Shown here piece by piece: positions 31,770-41,253 of a DNA stretch of 63,211 nt; within the stretch, counting starts at the first letter, position 1, and every line of letters starts with the position of its first letter. The translations under genes and the position numbers were made by a program. The stretch covers positions 1 to 63,211 of the forward strand of contig JAFXMK010000013.1 in the NCBI GenBank assembly GCA_017530365.1, written 5' to 3'. The notes under the pieces are model-generated. The model was given only the letters and a program-made list of their open reading frames with translations. It searched no databases and had not been told where the DNA came from. The stretch is from Bacteroidales bacterium. Its GTDB lineage: Bacteria > Bacteroidota > Bacteroidia > Bacteroidales > F082.

Positions 31770-33659
31770 ATGAGAAAATGGCGCATCGAAGACTCCGAGG
31801 ACCTTTACAACGTGAAAGGCTGGGGTGGTAATTATTTCTCCATCAACGAAAAAGGCCACATGACGGTAACACCGAAAGAAGGCTGTGCCTCAGTGGATCT
31901 TCCCGAACTGGTTGACGAACTGGCACTCAGGGATGTTGCTGCCCCCATGCTGATCCGCTTCCCCGACATCCTCGACGACCGTATCAACAGGATCGATTCT
32001 TGTTTCAAAGAGGCCGCCAAGGAGTATGAGTTCCACGGACAGAACTTCGTTGTGATGCCCATCAAGGTGAACCAGATGCGCCCCGTGGTCGAAGAGATCG
32101 TCAGCCACGGCAAGAAATGCAACATCGGTCTGGAAGCCGGCTCCAAGCCAGAGCTCCATGCCATCATCGCACTCGGCACCGACTCAGATTCACTGATTAT
32201 CTGCAACGGCTATAAAGATGAGGAGTTCATCGAGTTGGCCTTGCTTGCCCAAAAGATGGGCCGTAAGATCATCATCGTGATCGAGAAGCTGAACGAGTTG
32301 AAGATCACCGCAAAGATAGCCAAGCGCCTGAGAGTCACGCCTAACCTTGGCGTCCGCATCAAACTGGCCAGCTCCGGTGCAGGAAAATGGGAAGAATCGG
32401 GCGGCGATGGCAGCAAGTTCGGCCTTACCTCCTCAGAGCTTTTGGAAGCACTCGACTATCTGGAAGAACATGACATGATGGACTGCCTGAAGCTGGTGCA
32501 TTACCACATCGGCAGCCAGGTCAGCAAGATCAAGAAGATCAACGTGGCACTGCGCGAAGCGGCACAGTTCTATGTCCAGCTGTACAAGATGGGCTATCAT
32601 ATCGAATATGTGGATATGGGCGGCGGCCTCGGTGTCGATTATGACGGCACCAGCTCCAGCAGCGCCAGCTCAGTGAACTACAGCATCCAGGAATACGCTA
32701 ACAACGCTGTCTATACCATCGTCGATGCCTGTGACAAGAACGAGCTTCCCCATCCCAACATCATCTGTGAGTCGGGACGTGCCTTGACCGCACATCACTC
32801 GGTGCTCATCTTCGAAGTGTTGGAGAAGACCTCCCTCCCAGAATGGGACGACGACGAGGAGCCGGAAGAAAGCGACCATGAGCTGATCAAAGAGCTCTAC
32901 GATTCATGGGACGAGTTGAACAAAAGTTCCTCATTGGAAATCTGGCACGATGCCCAGGAGATCCGCGAGGAGGCCCTTAACCTGTTCAGCCTCGGTCTGC
33001 TCGACCTCAAGTCGCGCGCCAAGATCGAACGTCTGTTCTGGAGCATCGCCCGTGAGGTGAACCACATCGCCAACAGCCTGAAACGTGTTCCTGAGGACTT
33101 CACCTCCCTTCCTAAACTGCTGGCCGACAAATACTTCTGCAACTTCTCTCTGTTCCAATCCCTGCCCGACCTTTGGGCCATCGACCAGCTCTTCCCCATC
33201 ATCCCGATCCAACGCTTGGACGAGAACCCAACCCATCTGGCCACCTTGCAGGATATAACCTGCGACAGCGATGGCAAGATCACCAACTTCGTTGCCAAAT
33301 CGACCCAACACACCATCCCATTGCATAGCTTCACCGACAAAGAACATTACTACATCGGCGTGTTCCTAGTCGGCGCTTACCAAGAGATCCTTGGCGACCT
33401 CCACAACCTGTTCGGCGATACCAATGCGGTGCACGTCTCTGTGGACGAGAAAGGCTACTACATCGATCAAGTCATCGACGGTGAAACGGTTGCCGACGTG
33501 CTCGAATATGTCCAGTACAGTCCCAAGAAACTCGTCCGCACGGTGGAGACTTGGGTTACCAAGTGTGTCAAGGAAGGCAAGATCAGCGTTGAAGAAGGCA
33601 AGGAATTCCTCTCCAACTACAGGTCTGGGCTTTATGGCTATACCTATCTGGAAAACTAA
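31770..33659 (+). CDS. speA: Biosynthetic arginine decarboxylase SpeA
   Basis: 629 residues; the start MRKWRIEDSEDLYN is the conserved N-terminus of Bacteroidetes SpeA, and the ATG follows an A-rich leader. The fold-III PLP barrel has VMPIKVNQ with the PLP-binding lysine, the glycine-rich GAGKWEESGG and YHIGSQ segments, DMGGGLGVDYDG and CESGRAL. The C-terminal part holds the FCNFSLFQSLPDLWAIDQLFPI pattern of the beta domain (key DLWAIDQ). It makes agmatine from arginine for polyamine synthesis. Its stop directly abuts the stop of the convergent phosphatase gene. Confidence 0.96.
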   Translation: MRKWRIEDSEDLYNVKGWGGNYFSINEKGHMTVTPKEGCASVDLPELVDELALRDVAAPMLIRFPDILDDRINRIDSCFKEAAKEYEFHGQNFVVMPIKVNQMRPVVEEIVSHGKKCNIGLEAGSKPELHAIIALGTDSDSLIICNGYKDEEFIELALLAQKMGRKIIIVIEKLNELKITAKIAKRLRVTPNLGVRIKLASSGAGKWEESGGDGSKFGLTSSELLEALDYLEEHDMMDCLKLVHYHIGSQVSKIKKINVALREAAQFYVQLYKMGYHIEYVDMGGGLGVDYDGTSSSSASSVNYSIQEYANNAVYTIVDACDKNELPHPNIICESGRALTAHHSVLIFEVLEKTSLPEWDDDEEPEESDHELIKELYDSWDELNKSSSLEIWHDAQEIREEALNLFSLGLLDLKSRAKIERLFWSIAREVNHIANSLKRVPEDFTSLPKLLADKYFCNFSLFQSLPDLWAIDQLFPIIPIQRLDENPTHLATLQDITCDSDGKITNFVAKSTQHTIPLHSFTDKEHYYIGVFLVGAYQEILGDLHNLFGDTNAVHVSVDEKGYYIDQVIDGETVADVLEYVQYSPKKLVRTVETWVTKCVKEGKISVEEGKEFLSNYRSGLYGYTYLEN

Positions 33660-34820
33660 TCAATCGGGTTTCGAATCGAAGTTGCCCTTCACTGGGGCGA
33701 TATCTTGATCCTCTTCCGAAGTAACTACGGCAGTGTTTTCAATGCCGCAGGCTTTCAATATCTTCGCCTTCACCTCGTTGTTCTGCATCCAACCAGTAAA
33801 GAGCTCTGCACCTGGACCGTAAGCATAGATCATGACGGGCAGGCAGGTATGGCTACGCGTTGAATAGCTGAATGACACGTTGGAATAATGGCCTTGAGGG
33901 TCAATCATGGTTAGGCCTCCTGTTTCATGGTCAGCCGTAACCACCACCAAAGTGTTGTCGTGTGTTTTGGCATAATCCAGTGCCACCTGAACGGCATTGC
34001 TGAAGTCAACCGTCTCGTCAACCATCCAGGCAGAATCACCAGCATGGCAGGCAAAGTCGATCTGCGATCCTTCTACCATGAGGAAGAAGCCGTCCTCGTC
34101 CTGTTCCAAGGTCTTCAAGGCCGTCTTTACCCCTTCCGGAAGGAAGTCGCCCCGCTCCTCATACTTCGGCATGTGGCCACGGTTGGCCAACACCGCATAT
34201 TTCATGCAAGTGGTATCAATGTCTGCTAGTGTGTCATAGACTTTCCATCCCAACTCGTTCTCCATGCGTGCAAGCAGATCGAGGCTGTCCTTACGTTGGT
34301 TGAAATGTTTGCGACCGCCGGCGATCATCACATTGAGTTTGTCAGACTCAGCCATCTGAATGGCGATGTCCTCATACATGCTACGTTTCGGCACCTTGGC
34401 GTAGAAATCAGCCGGCGTGGCATGACCCGAATAGCAGGTTACCACGATGCCCGTGCTCTTACCTTGGTCGGCAAGGACTTCAAGGATGGTTTCCATGGCC
34501 AGGGTATCCACGTCCATGCCTACCATGCCGTTCTTGGTTTTCTTGTCACAGGCCAGGGCCGTGCCACCTGCAGCCGAGTCGGTGATGTCGTTACTTGCAG
34601 AACGGGTATCGACAACGCCAATATAGGGAAACTGGCAGAAGGCTAGGTCTTCCCCAGTGGCAAGCATCGTGGCAAACACCTGAGGCAAGGCCATTCCATC
34701 ACCGATCATGTAGATGACATTGACTGCATTTGGTTCTTCAATAACATTTTCTTTCTTTTCACACGAAAAGAACAAATGTATCATCAATAATACCGAAACT
34801 ATTACAAACACTCTCTTCAT
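33660..34820 (-). CDS. Alkaline phosphatase family lipoprotein
   Basis: 386 residues with a lipoprotein signal peptide (lipidated Cys at residue 20 in LFFSC). The PhoA-type superfamily motifs are visible: metal aspartate D41 in MIGDGMA, the nucleophile S82 in ITDSAAGGTALA, VEGSQIDFACH and the metal histidine in VTADHETGG. It likely releases phosphate from monoesters at the cell surface or in the periplasm. No T9SS domain is present. It is the likely last gene of a minus-strand group with the transketolase genes, separated by a short AACTTTAA tandem repeat. Confidence 0.92.
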   Translation of the reverse strand: MKRVFVIVSVLLMIHLFFSCEKKENVIEEPNAVNVIYMIGDGMALPQVFATMLATGEDLAFCQFPYIGVVDTRSASNDITDSAAGGTALACDKKTKNGMVGMDVDTLAMETILEVLADQGKSTGIVVTCYSGHATPADFYAKVPKRSMYEDIAIQMAESDKLNVMIAGGRKHFNQRKDSLDLLARMENELGWKVYDTLADIDTTCMKYAVLANRGHMPKYEERGDFLPEGVKTALKTLEQDEDGFFLMVEGSQIDFACHAGDSAWMVDETVDFSNAVQVALDYAKTHDNTLVVVTADHETGGLTMIDPQGHYSNVSFSYSTRSHTCLPVMIYAYGPGAELFTGWMQNNEVKAKILKACGIENTAVVTSEEDQDIAPVKGNFDSKPD

Positions 34821-34825
34821 ATCAC

Positions 34826-34866
34826 TTCCAACTTTAAACTTTAAACTTTAAACTTTCAGCTTTAAG
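34826..34866. repeat. AACTTTAA tandem repeat
   Basis: Three to four consecutive units of AACTTTAA with decaying copies (CAGCTTTAAGCT) fill the 41-nt gap between the phosphatase and transketolase C-subunit genes. Confidence 0.7.
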
Positions 34867-35806
34867 CTCTCCCCCTCACCTTCCTTACCGCCTCTACGAT
34901 ATCTGGCGTATCCAAATGATAGGCCTTCATCAGTTCGTCGGGGGTGCCGCTTTGTCCGAATACATCATTGACAGCCACCATTTCGATGGGCGCTGGGTTG
35001 TTCAGAGCCAATACTTGGGCGATACTGTCGCCAAGGCCTCCGTTACGTTGATGTTCTTCTGCCGTCACCACGCAGCGTGTCTTGGCCACCGACTTCAGCA
35101 CTGCTTCCACATCCAGCGGCTTAATAGTGTGGATGTTGATCAGCTCGGCCTCGATGCCCATCTCTTTGAGGATCGGAAGGGCTTGCATAGCTTTCCACAC
35201 AAGGTGTCCGCAAGCGAAGATGGTGACATCCTTGCCTTCCTGCAAAAGTTGGGCTTTTCCGATCTCGAACTTCTCGTCAGCTGGCGTGAAGTTCGGCACT
35301 TTCGGACGACCGAAACGAAGATAGACTGGACCTTCATATTCAGCGGCAGCGATGGTGGCATTCTTGGTTTGGTTGTAGTCGCAAGGCACGATAACCGTCA
35401 TGTTGGGCAGCATTTTCATCAGTCCGATATCTTCCAAAATCTGATGTGTGGCACCATCTTCTCCCAAGGTAACTCCAGCGTGGGACGCAGCAATCTTTAC
35501 ATTTTTGTTGGAGTAAGCCACACATTGGCGGATCTGGTCATATACACGACCTGTTGCGAAAGCTGCAAAGGTACCGGTGAAAGGCACAAAACCACTCAGC
35601 GCCATACCGGCAGCCATGTTGGTCATATTGGCCTCAGCGATGCCCGTCTGGAAGAAACGTTCTGGAAATTCTTTGGCGAAGTCGCCCATTTTGAGCGATC
35701 CAGTGAGGTCGGCGCAGAAGGCGACCACTTTGGGGTTACGACGGCCCGCTTCCAGCAAGCCAGCACCGAATCCTGATCTAGTATCTTTTTTTTCTAATTC
35801 GTTCAT
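34862..35806 (-). CDS. Transketolase, C-terminal subunit
   Basis: 314 residues covering the pyrimidine-binding and C-terminal domains of transketolase. Motifs include [18 protein letters not shown]-type E/G-I-A-E-A-N-M around the catalytic Glu, [21 protein letters not shown] (key G-x-DG-x-TH), and a C-terminal domain with [14 protein letters not shown]. It works with the product of the gene 38 nt upstream as a split transketolase in the pentose phosphate pathway. Split transketolases are common in Bacteroidetes and are not a frameshift, since each half has its own start. Confidence 0.93.
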   Translation of the reverse strand: MNELEKKDTRSGFGAGLLEAGRRNPKVVAFCADLTGSLKMGDFAKEFPERFFQTGIAEANMTNMAAGMALSGFVPFTGTFAAFATGRVYDQIRQCVAYSNKNVKIAASHAGVTLGEDGATHQILEDIGLMKMLPNMTVIVPCDYNQTKNATIAAAEYEGPVYLRFGRPKVPNFTPADEKFEIGKAQLLQEGKDVTIFACGHLVWKAMQALPILKEMGIEAELINIHTIKPLDVEAVLKSVAKTRCVVTAEEHQRNGGLGDSIAQVLALNNPAPIEMVAVNDVFGQSGTPDELMKAYHLDTPDIVEAVRKVRGRA

Positions 35807-35844
35807 GGTTATTAAGTATTTTATAATGTCAAAGTGATCGCGAG

Positions 35845-36687
35845 TCAGTAATCACCCAAAGTCTCCTCTAGTTGTGAAAGCGCATTGGCGGCCTGTTCGT
35901 CGTTGGGCGGCGTGCCATGCCATTTGTGGGTACCCATCATGAAATCAACGCCCATGCCCATCTCGGTGTGTGCCAAGAGCAACTGCGGCTGTCCCTGCCC
36001 TGCTCCTTTACGGGCGTTGTTGAGCGCATCTACTACCTGTTGCATGTCGTTGCCGTTTAGTTCTATGACCTTCCATCCGAAAGCCTCGTATTTGGCACGC
36101 ATGTCGCCGAGGTTCATCACCTCATCGGTGGGGCCATCGATCTGTTTCTTATTGTAATCAAGGATGCCTACGAGGTTGTCTATCTTCTTGGCACCGGCAT
36201 ACATGGCGGCCTCCCAAATCTGGCCTTCGTCCTGCTCGCCATCGCCCATGAGGACAAACACAAGATGTTGGTCACCATTGAGACGTTTGGCCTGTGCGGC
36301 ACCTACGGCCACGGAAAGACCTTGCCCAAGAGAGCCGGAGGCAATACGCACACCTGGCAGACTTTCAGCAGTGGTGGGATGTCCCTGAAGCCGAGTACCC
36401 AGCTTGCGGAAGGTAGCTAACTCGCTCACAGGAAAAAAGCCTCGACGGGCCAAAATGCTGTAAAACATCGGGCTGATGTGACCGTTGGAGAGGAAGAACA
36501 TGTCCTCACCAACACCGTCCATGCGGAAGTTGGCAGGGTCAATTTGCATCTGGTCGAAATAGAGGGCGGTGACCAAATCGGTTGCTCCGAGCGAACCGCC
36601 AGGGTGCCCCGATTGACAACCATGGACCATGCGGATGATATCGCGACGCACTTGCGATGCAATCCGTTTTAATTCTTTGATTTCCAT
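35845..36687 (-). CDS. Transketolase, N-terminal (TPP-binding) subunit
   Basis: 280 residues. [13 protein letters not shown] near residue 27 and the thiamine diphosphate motif [19 protein letters not shown] (key GDG...N/D, residues ~150-168) identify the pyrophosphate domain; [14 protein letters not shown] is also typical. Together with the downstream gene it makes one complete enzyme of ~594 residues, close to single-chain transketolases in motif order. Confidence 0.94.
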   Translation of the reverse strand: MEIKELKRIASQVRRDIIRMVHGCQSGHPGGSLGATDLVTALYFDQMQIDPANFRMDGVGEDMFFLSNGHISPMFYSILARRGFFPVSELATFRKLGTRLQGHPTTAESLPGVRIASGSLGQGLSVAVGAAQAKRLNGDQHLVFVLMGDGEQDEGQIWEAAMYAGAKKIDNLVGILDYNKKQIDGPTDEVMNLGDMRAKYEAFGWKVIELNGNDMQQVVDALNNARKGAGQGQPQLLLAHTEMGMGVDFMMGTHKWHGTPPNDEQAANALSQLEETLGDY

Positions 36688-36720
36688 ATATCTAAATAAC
36701 GTTAATTTTAGTAAATATTT

Positions 36721-36760
36721 AATTCGTTAAATTCGTTAAATTCGTTAAATTCGCCGTTAC
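36721..36760. repeat. 9-bp tandem repeat (AATTCGTTA)
   Basis: Three exact copies of AATTCGTTA (36721-36747), then AATTCGCCGTTA (36748-36759) reaching the stop of the next gene. The last 12-mer is the reverse complement of the miaA-end repeat core. Confidence 0.8.
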
Positions 36761-38796
36761 TTTTTCGCAAACTTCATCGTTCTACCTGCAACATTGACAG
36801 CATAGATACCCGGAACAAGGTTGCTGAGGTCGAGCTGACTTTCATAACGTTGTTCGATCACCATACGACCCGTGTTGTCAAATAAGCGGACCATCTCGCC
36901 TTCCACGCCTTCCAGGTGAAGCGTATTGCTCGCTGGATTCGGCCAAAGGGCGAGGCGCTCTGTTTGCTCAGCAATCCCCGTGGGGTTTGTCACACGATAC
37001 TCGATGGTATAGACCCGATAATCATGGTATGACGGTGAACCAAGATCGAATACAGAATTATCTCCGTCAAAATACACCATTGGGTGTTCATCGAAGACAA
37101 AACCATCTTTTGGAGACAGCAAAACATATAGATAATAGGCTACATCTTCAAGGTTGAAGTAGTCATCCTGTTCAACGACCACATCCCCATTGTCGTTATA
37201 GCGGTGCCATTCAATTTCCGCCATGGTATAAGGAGCGTCAGGATCCACTTCAAGTTCGCAATCGGGATGCATGCCCCAGACTGGAGCAGTGAAGCCCAAA
37301 ATGAAAATCTCGTTGATCACGGTAGGTTCAGGCTCAACTTCAAAAGTGACTGAAGTCCAATTGCCTTCATCGCAGTCGGACTGGATCTCCAAGACATACT
37401 CTCCATAGGCGAGATCCAAAAGGTAGTAGATGTTTTCTGTAATACCGGGAACGGTAATCCATTCGCTGTCCGAGACGAGTTTGAAGCGTAAGGTATAGCT
37501 AGCGGCATTGCCGTTCCAACTGATGGTGGCATCAGTTAAATTCATTGCCACTGTAAGGTTAGTCGGAGCCATGCATGGCGAGCCTGTGGCAAACATGATG
37601 TTATCCACTGCAAAGTAGTCGCCCTCAGGATTCACATTGGCATCTTTTGCGTATTCCCATTTAAAAACATGAGTGCCGGCTGTCACTTCGAAGGTATAGG
37701 AATTCCACACCGATCCATTGGCTCCATACTCGAATTGCAGGGTTTCGTCAATGTAGAAACGGCATTTGTCATGCAGCGTGCCTGTTCCTTCTCCTCTGCA
37801 TTTACCATCGAAATAAATAAAACCGGATTCCGGGAAATTGCAGGTAGCCTCAATGGAGGAGGTCGTTGAGTGTTGTTCCCTGTTGCCACTCCTCATACAA
37901 AGGTTGCCGCTTCCCTCTTCGAAGATCTGCCAGGGAATATCGAAGCTGTTGTCGAATGGGAACTGGCTGAAATCTCCGGTTTCGAAGTCAATGACCTCAC
38001 TGGAAGCTTGAGGAACAAATGGCTCGGGGATCATGAACAGGCCTGTTAGTTGAGCACCATTTACGCCTATCTCGCCCAGGGCCGTAGCATCACCAGTTTG
38101 CGTATTCACTTGGTAAAAGCCATGGTCATTGCTTGTGGAGAGTTGAGCCCAGTAAAGGGTGCCGTTGTCAAGGTCGAATGCCATGCTTTGATTGTACCAC
38201 ACATCTTTGCCTGTAGGTCCAACCAAGGTAGTCGTGGCATTAGTGAGGTTGATCTGGTACAGTCCTCCACCTTCGTATGCAACGCCGTAGGCCTGTCCTT
38301 GACCATTGATGGCAAGTGTCCAAAGTCTCACACTAAAATCTCCGACGGACTCAACCTGTGAAGGTGCAGCCAGACTTACGCACTTTAAGGAGGCGTTGTA
38401 CTGACTGTCTTGGCACAAGAAATACAACTTGCCATCCATGGGATTGTATGCCATGTCAACAAACAAACGGTATTGGTCCAAAACCTGCATCACTGTTTCG
38501 TAATTACCAATAGTTTGTGTTTCCTCGTTAAACGGTGCTTTACAGAGATTTCTGGTCGAGGTCACGAACCAGACATACCCATCCACGTAGGTGGCGGCAT
38601 GGATCTGTGGCAGCGATCCCGAAACCGTTTGAACCGAATTAGGGGTCTGCGTATCGAAACTGATAAACTTATTCGTCCACGAATCGTTTCCGAAACTGCC
38701 GTAGGCGTAGCCGTACCATTGGGTGTTTTGCGCTTGTACAACGCCGAAGAATGCGATCAGTAAGGTCGTCAAAAACAAGTGTAAAGACTTTTTCAT
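36757..38796 (-). CDS. Large secreted protein with T9SS type A sorting domain
   Basis: 679 residues from MKKSLHLF; upstream codons are not a signal sequence. The signal peptide ends VVQAQ (~22). Residues ~25-265 look like a beta-propeller-type region with repeated YGVAYEGGGLYQI-style blades. A carbohydrate-binding/jelly-roll-like part follows (IDFETGDFSQFPF, FAVDNIMF), then a fibronectin-like segment (APTNLTVAMNLTDATISWNG), and a C-terminal T9SS domain with LALWPNPASNTLHLEG and LVPGIYAVNV. It is probably surface-attached by T9SS. No catalytic motif was recognised. Confidence 0.88.
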   Translation of the reverse strand: MKKSLHLFLTTLLIAFFGVVQAQNTQWYGYAYGSFGNDSWTNKFISFDTQTPNSVQTVSGSLPQIHAATYVDGYVWFVTSTRNLCKAPFNEETQTIGNYETVMQVLDQYRLFVDMAYNPMDGKLYFLCQDSQYNASLKCVSLAAPSQVESVGDFSVRLWTLAINGQGQAYGVAYEGGGLYQINLTNATTTLVGPTGKDVWYNQSMAFDLDNGTLYWAQLSTSNDHGFYQVNTQTGDATALGEIGVNGAQLTGLFMIPEPFVPQASSEVIDFETGDFSQFPFDNSFDIPWQIFEEGSGNLCMRSGNREQHSTTSSIEATCNFPESGFIYFDGKCRGEGTGTLHDKCRFYIDETLQFEYGANGSVWNSYTFEVTAGTHVFKWEYAKDANVNPEGDYFAVDNIMFATGSPCMAPTNLTVAMNLTDATISWNGNAASYTLRFKLVSDSEWITVPGITENIYYLLDLAYGEYVLEIQSDCDEGNWTSVTFEVEPEPTVINEIFILGFTAPVWGMHPDCELEVDPDAPYTMAEIEWHRYNDNGDVVVEQDDYFNLEDVAYYLYVLLSPKDGFVFDEHPMVYFDGDNSVFDLGSPSYHDYRVYTIEYRVTNPTGIAEQTERLALWPNPASNTLHLEGVEGEMVRLFDNTGRMVIEQRYESQLDLSNLVPGIYAVNVAGRTMKFAKK

Positions 38797-38826
38797 ATCG
38801 CTAGAAGCAACAACGTTTTCTTTCAG

Positions 38827-38834
38827 CAAAAATA
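38827..38834 (-). promoter_or_regulatory. Bacteroidetes -7 box for the T9SS cargo gene
   Basis: Minus-strand TATTTTTG (TAnnTTTG), 30 nt upstream of the ATG at 38796. Confidence 0.5.
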
Positions 38835-38843
38835 AAAAAAACT

Positions 38844-38879
38844 TTTATCTCTTATCTTTTATCTCTTATCTTTTATCTA
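38844..38879. repeat. TCTTTTATCTCTTA tandem repeat
   Basis: A 14-bp unit (CTTTTATCTCTTAT) is repeated about 2.5 times in the gap between the T9SS cargo gene and the pseudouridine synthase gene. Confidence 0.7.
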
Positions 38880-39769
38880 GAAAACGGCTTCTCGAAAACC
38901 TTAGGGAACGGCGTCTCAAACTCATGTTCCTTGCCCGTGGTTGGATGGATGAAGCAAAGCTTGTAGGCATGCAGGCAGAGGCGGCCTAACGAGTTGTCAT
39001 GGCTACCATATTTCTCGTCGCCAACGATGGGGTGTCCGAGGTCTTGGGCATGGACGCGGATCTGGTTTTTGCGGCCCGTATCTAGATGGAAGTCCACCAT
39101 CGAATAGTTCTTGTTGCTCACCAGCACCTCGTAATGGGTAACAGCCAGCTTGCCGCCATTGTCGGTGGGGCTGGAATAGGTAACAAACATCTTGTTGTCC
39201 TTAAGCCACGATTTCACGGTACCTTCGCGAGGTTCCACCCTACCCTCGCACACGGCCACGTAACGGCGGTCGTAGACTTTCTCTTTCCAGTTCTCTTCGA
39301 ACGACATGGCAATCTTCTTGTCCTTGGCGAAGAGCATCAGTCCTGAAGTGTCGCGATCGAGTCGATGGATGGTATGAGCCCGGCAGCGTTGCTGTGAAAC
39401 GGTAAAATATTGGTTGAGGATGCTTTGGGCGGTTTCCTGTTCCTTGCCAGGGCTGTTGGTGAGCAGTCCTTCTTTCTTGTCGATGACCACCAGCCATTTG
39501 TCTTCGTAGACAATCTTGAGCCATTTGTTGTGGAAGCGTTCTTTTGCGGTGGGTTTGCCGATCTCCACGGTCATTCCGGGTTGCAGTTCAAAGTCAAACT
39601 GGGAAGTGCATTCTCCATCGACACTGACGGTGCCCTTAGCGAGGATATGCTTCACCTTGGTACGGCTGATGCCGTCCATTTTCTTCATGATGAACTCCAT
39701 GAGCTTTGAGGGCTCATTCACCTTAAAGGTCAAAGGGTTGTTCTTGGAATGAGGCTTACGTTCGTTCAT
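38873..39769 (-). CDS. RluA-family pseudouridine synthase
   Basis: 298 residues. An N-terminal S4-like RNA-binding domain (FIMKKMDGISRTKVKHILAKGTVSVDG pattern; key residues SRTKVK..L..G.V.VDG) is followed by the catalytic domain with the signature HRLDRDTSGLMLFA, whose Asp is the nucleophile, and GRKNQIRVHAQDLGHPIVGD. It isomerises uridine to pseudouridine in rRNA or tRNA; the target position cannot be told from sequence. Confidence 0.94.
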   Translation of the reverse strand: MNERKPHSKNNPLTFKVNEPSKLMEFIMKKMDGISRTKVKHILAKGTVSVDGECTSQFDFELQPGMTVEIGKPTAKERFHNKWLKIVYEDKWLVVIDKKEGLLTNSPGKEQETAQSILNQYFTVSQQRCRAHTIHRLDRDTSGLMLFAKDKKIAMSFEENWKEKVYDRRYVAVCEGRVEPREGTVKSWLKDNKMFVTYSSPTDNGGKLAVTHYEVLVSNKNYSMVDFHLDTGRKNQIRVHAQDLGHPIVGDEKYGSHDNSLGRLCLHAYKLCFIHPTTGKEHEFETPFPKVFEKPFSR

Positions 39770-39803
39770 AAGCGTAAAGAAACATTAACAAATAAAAGAT
39801 TCA

Positions 39804-39811
39804 CAAAGTTA
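39804..39811 (-). promoter_or_regulatory. Bacteroidetes -7 box for the pseudouridine synthase gene
   Basis: Minus-strand TAACTTTG, 34 nt ahead of the ATG at 39769. Confidence 0.5.
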
Positions 39812-39911
39812 AAACTTTTTTTGCAATGGTGTCCGTCACTGCGCATTAAAATTACCCGACGCTATACGATAAGAGGGATGGTATGCCGATGATACATTTC
39901 AGAAAAAACGT

Positions 39912-39919
39912 TACATTTG
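39912..39919 (+). promoter_or_regulatory. Bacteroidetes -7 box upstream of a small membrane protein
   Basis: TACATTTG fits TAnnTTTG. The ~110 nt between it and the ATG at 40032 shows no further recognisable element. The whole 39770-40031 gap holds only this and the divergent box. Confidence 0.5.
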
Positions 39920-40031
39920 CAGCAAGAATAGTTTTAGGGCTTTAAGCTCGGGAACTTCTAACAACTAAATCTTGATAATTTAAACACAGAATGATATAGC
40001 CAAACTGTTGGTTATCATATATTTAAGTAAT

Positions 40032-40226
40032 ATGAGACTCTCAAAGAAACAGAAATTCAGGCTAGTTCTGGCAGCATTGTTTTTCGTACTACTTCTGCTG
40101 GCCATTTTCAGCCATTATAATCATCTCTGGGTTAAACTACTTGCCATTCTTGCAAATGTCTTATTGATGGCCAGCATGCTAATCTCCTTTTTTGACGTCA
40201 AGAAGCATCCCGAGAAGGATAAATGA
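40032..40226 (+). CDS. Small membrane protein, unknown
   Basis: 64 residues from ATG (MRLSKKQKF). It starts basic, has two hydrophobic segments (LVLAALFFVLLLLAIF and LLAILANVLLMASMLISFF) and a charged end (DVKKHPEKDK), so two membrane spans with both ends in the cytosol are likely. A TTG start 24 nt earlier is possible. No family recognised. A promoter box precedes it by ~110 nt, and the tRNA terminator follows. Confidence 0.6.
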   Translation: MRLSKKQKFRLVLAALFFVLLLLAIFSHYNHLWVKLLAILANVLLMASMLISFFDVKKHPEKDK

Positions 40227-40238
40227 CCTTTATCGTAT

Positions 40239-40275
40239 ACAAAAAACCCTAACTCGCTTTATCGTTGAGTTAGGG
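40239..40275 (-). terminator. Rho-independent terminator after the tRNA-Leu pair
   Basis: A 9-bp stem CCCTAACTC / GAGTTAGGG (40245-40253 and 40267-40275) is followed on the minus strand by a run of six T. Confidence 0.8.
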
Positions 40276-40289
40276 ATCTGAGTTTATTG

Positions 40290-40371
40290 TGCCCCGAACA
40301 GGAGTCGAACCTGCACTCCTCTCGAAATACGCACCTGAAACGTACGCGTCTACCAATTCCGCCATCGGGGC
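40290..40371 (-). tRNA. tRNA-Leu (anticodon CAG)
   Basis: An 82-nt cloverleaf with acceptor GCCCCGA/TCGGGGC, D-arm GCGG..GGTAGACGC, anticodon stem TACGT/GCGTA with loop TTCAGGT, a long variable arm as in Leu tRNAs, and T-loop GTTCGACTC. CCA is not encoded. It reads CUG. Confidence 0.93.
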
Positions 40372-40394
40372 AAAGGAGTCTTTGGGTTTTTCAA

Positions 40395-40481
40395 TGGTGC
40401 CCAGGACAAGAGTCGAACTTGCATGCCGTAATCGGCACTACCCCCTCAAAGTAGCGTGTCTACCAATTTCACCACCTGGGC
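40395..40481 (-). tRNA. tRNA-Leu (anticodon GAG)
   Basis: A type II tRNA with acceptor GCCCAGG/CCTGGGC, anticodon loop TTGAGGG (GAG), long variable arm, T-loop GTTCGACTC and an encoded 3' CCA (40395-40397). It reads CUU/CUC. It lies 23 nt upstream of the CAG isoacceptor and is probably cotranscribed with it. Confidence 0.93.
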
Positions 40482-40547
40482 TGTTTTTCGGCTGCAAAGG
40501 TACTACTATTTTTGAAACTAGCAAGTGTTTTTTCAACTTTTTTCAAA

Positions 40548-40576
40548 TAAAAAAACGCGGTCCGAAGACCGCGTTT
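40548..40576 (-). terminator. Terminator of the thrS-infC-rpmI-rplT operon
   Basis: A perfect stem ACGCGGTC / GACCGCGT (extended by A-T pairs) closes a tetraloop read TTCG on the minus strand, followed by T7. It is 22 nt after the rplT stop. Confidence 0.88.
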
Positions 40577-40597
40577 CCTATGGTAAACAAATCCAGC

Positions 40598-40942
40598 TTA
40601 CTTCACTTTCTCGACGATGGCCTTGAAAGCTTCAGGATTGTTCAAAGCGAGGTCGGCCAACACTTTACGGTTGATCTCGATACCAGCTTTGTTCAGCTTG
40701 TCCATGAACACGCTGTAAGACATGTCGTATTCGCGGACGGCTGCGTTGATACGGACGATCCACAGGGATCTGAAGTCACGCTTCTTGTTCCTTCTGTCGC
40801 GGTAAGCGTAGGTTTGTCCTTTCTCGTAAGAGTTTTTCGCCACAGTCCAGACATTCTTTCTGGTTCTGAACTGACCTTTGGTCTTCTTGAGGATTTTCTT
40901 GCGCCTGGCTCTTGAGGCCACGGCATTGACTGATCTTGTCAT
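40598..40942 (-). CDS. rplT: 50S ribosomal protein L20
   Basis: 114 residues, standard L20 length. It has the basic N-terminus [22 protein letters not shown] (key R[15 protein letters not shown]), [19 protein letters not shown] and [17 protein letters not shown]. It binds 23S rRNA early in 50S assembly. It is the last gene of the thrS-infC-rpmI-rplT operon, with a strong terminator 22 nt downstream. Confidence 0.97.
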   Translation of the reverse strand: MTRSVNAVASRARRKKILKKTKGQFRTRKNVWTVAKNSYEKGQTYAYRDRRNKKRDFRSLWIVRINAAVREYDMSYSVFMDKLNKAGIEINRKVLADLALNNPEAFKAIVEKVK

Positions 40943-41018
40943 TTCTTGTAAGTTTTTCGTTCAGCGCCCCGCCCCATTGCGGGATCTTTTCTGCTGAGAC
41001 AAAGGTTAAACAATTAAT

Positions 41019-41213
41019 TTACTTGAGAAGCATTTGTTTGACGACTTTCTCATCTGCTCTCTCGACGATAGCAGTATGATCCAGATTGCGTTTTCTCTTC
41101 TGGCTCTTCTTGGTCAGAATGTGGCCATGATAGGCATGCTTCCTCTTGATTCTGCCGGTACCCGTCAATTCGAAACGTTTCTTAGCACCGGACTTGGTCT
41201 TCATTTTCGGCAT
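41019..41213 (-). CDS. rpmI: 50S ribosomal protein L35
   Basis: 64 residues with the L35 pattern [19 protein letters not shown] and [16 protein letters not shown]. It lies between infC and rplT as in most bacteria. The 76-nt gap to rplT is GC-rich (GCGCCCCGCCCC) and may hold a structured leader. Confidence 0.97.
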   Translation of the reverse strand: MPKMKTKSGAKKRFELTGTGRIKRKHAYHGHILTKKSQKRKRNLDHTAIVERADEKVVKQMLLK

Positions 41214-41253
41214 TTTACTATATAGTTAACAGTTTGTAGTTTACGGTTTGCAA

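Noticed and set aside
34862-36687. Frameshifted transketolase
   Set aside because: Two separate genes with their own starts and a 38-nt gap match the split transketolase usual in many bacteria.
40289-40915. 208-codon plus-strand open frame
   Set aside because: It runs through both tRNA-Leu genes, the terminator and rplT antisense.
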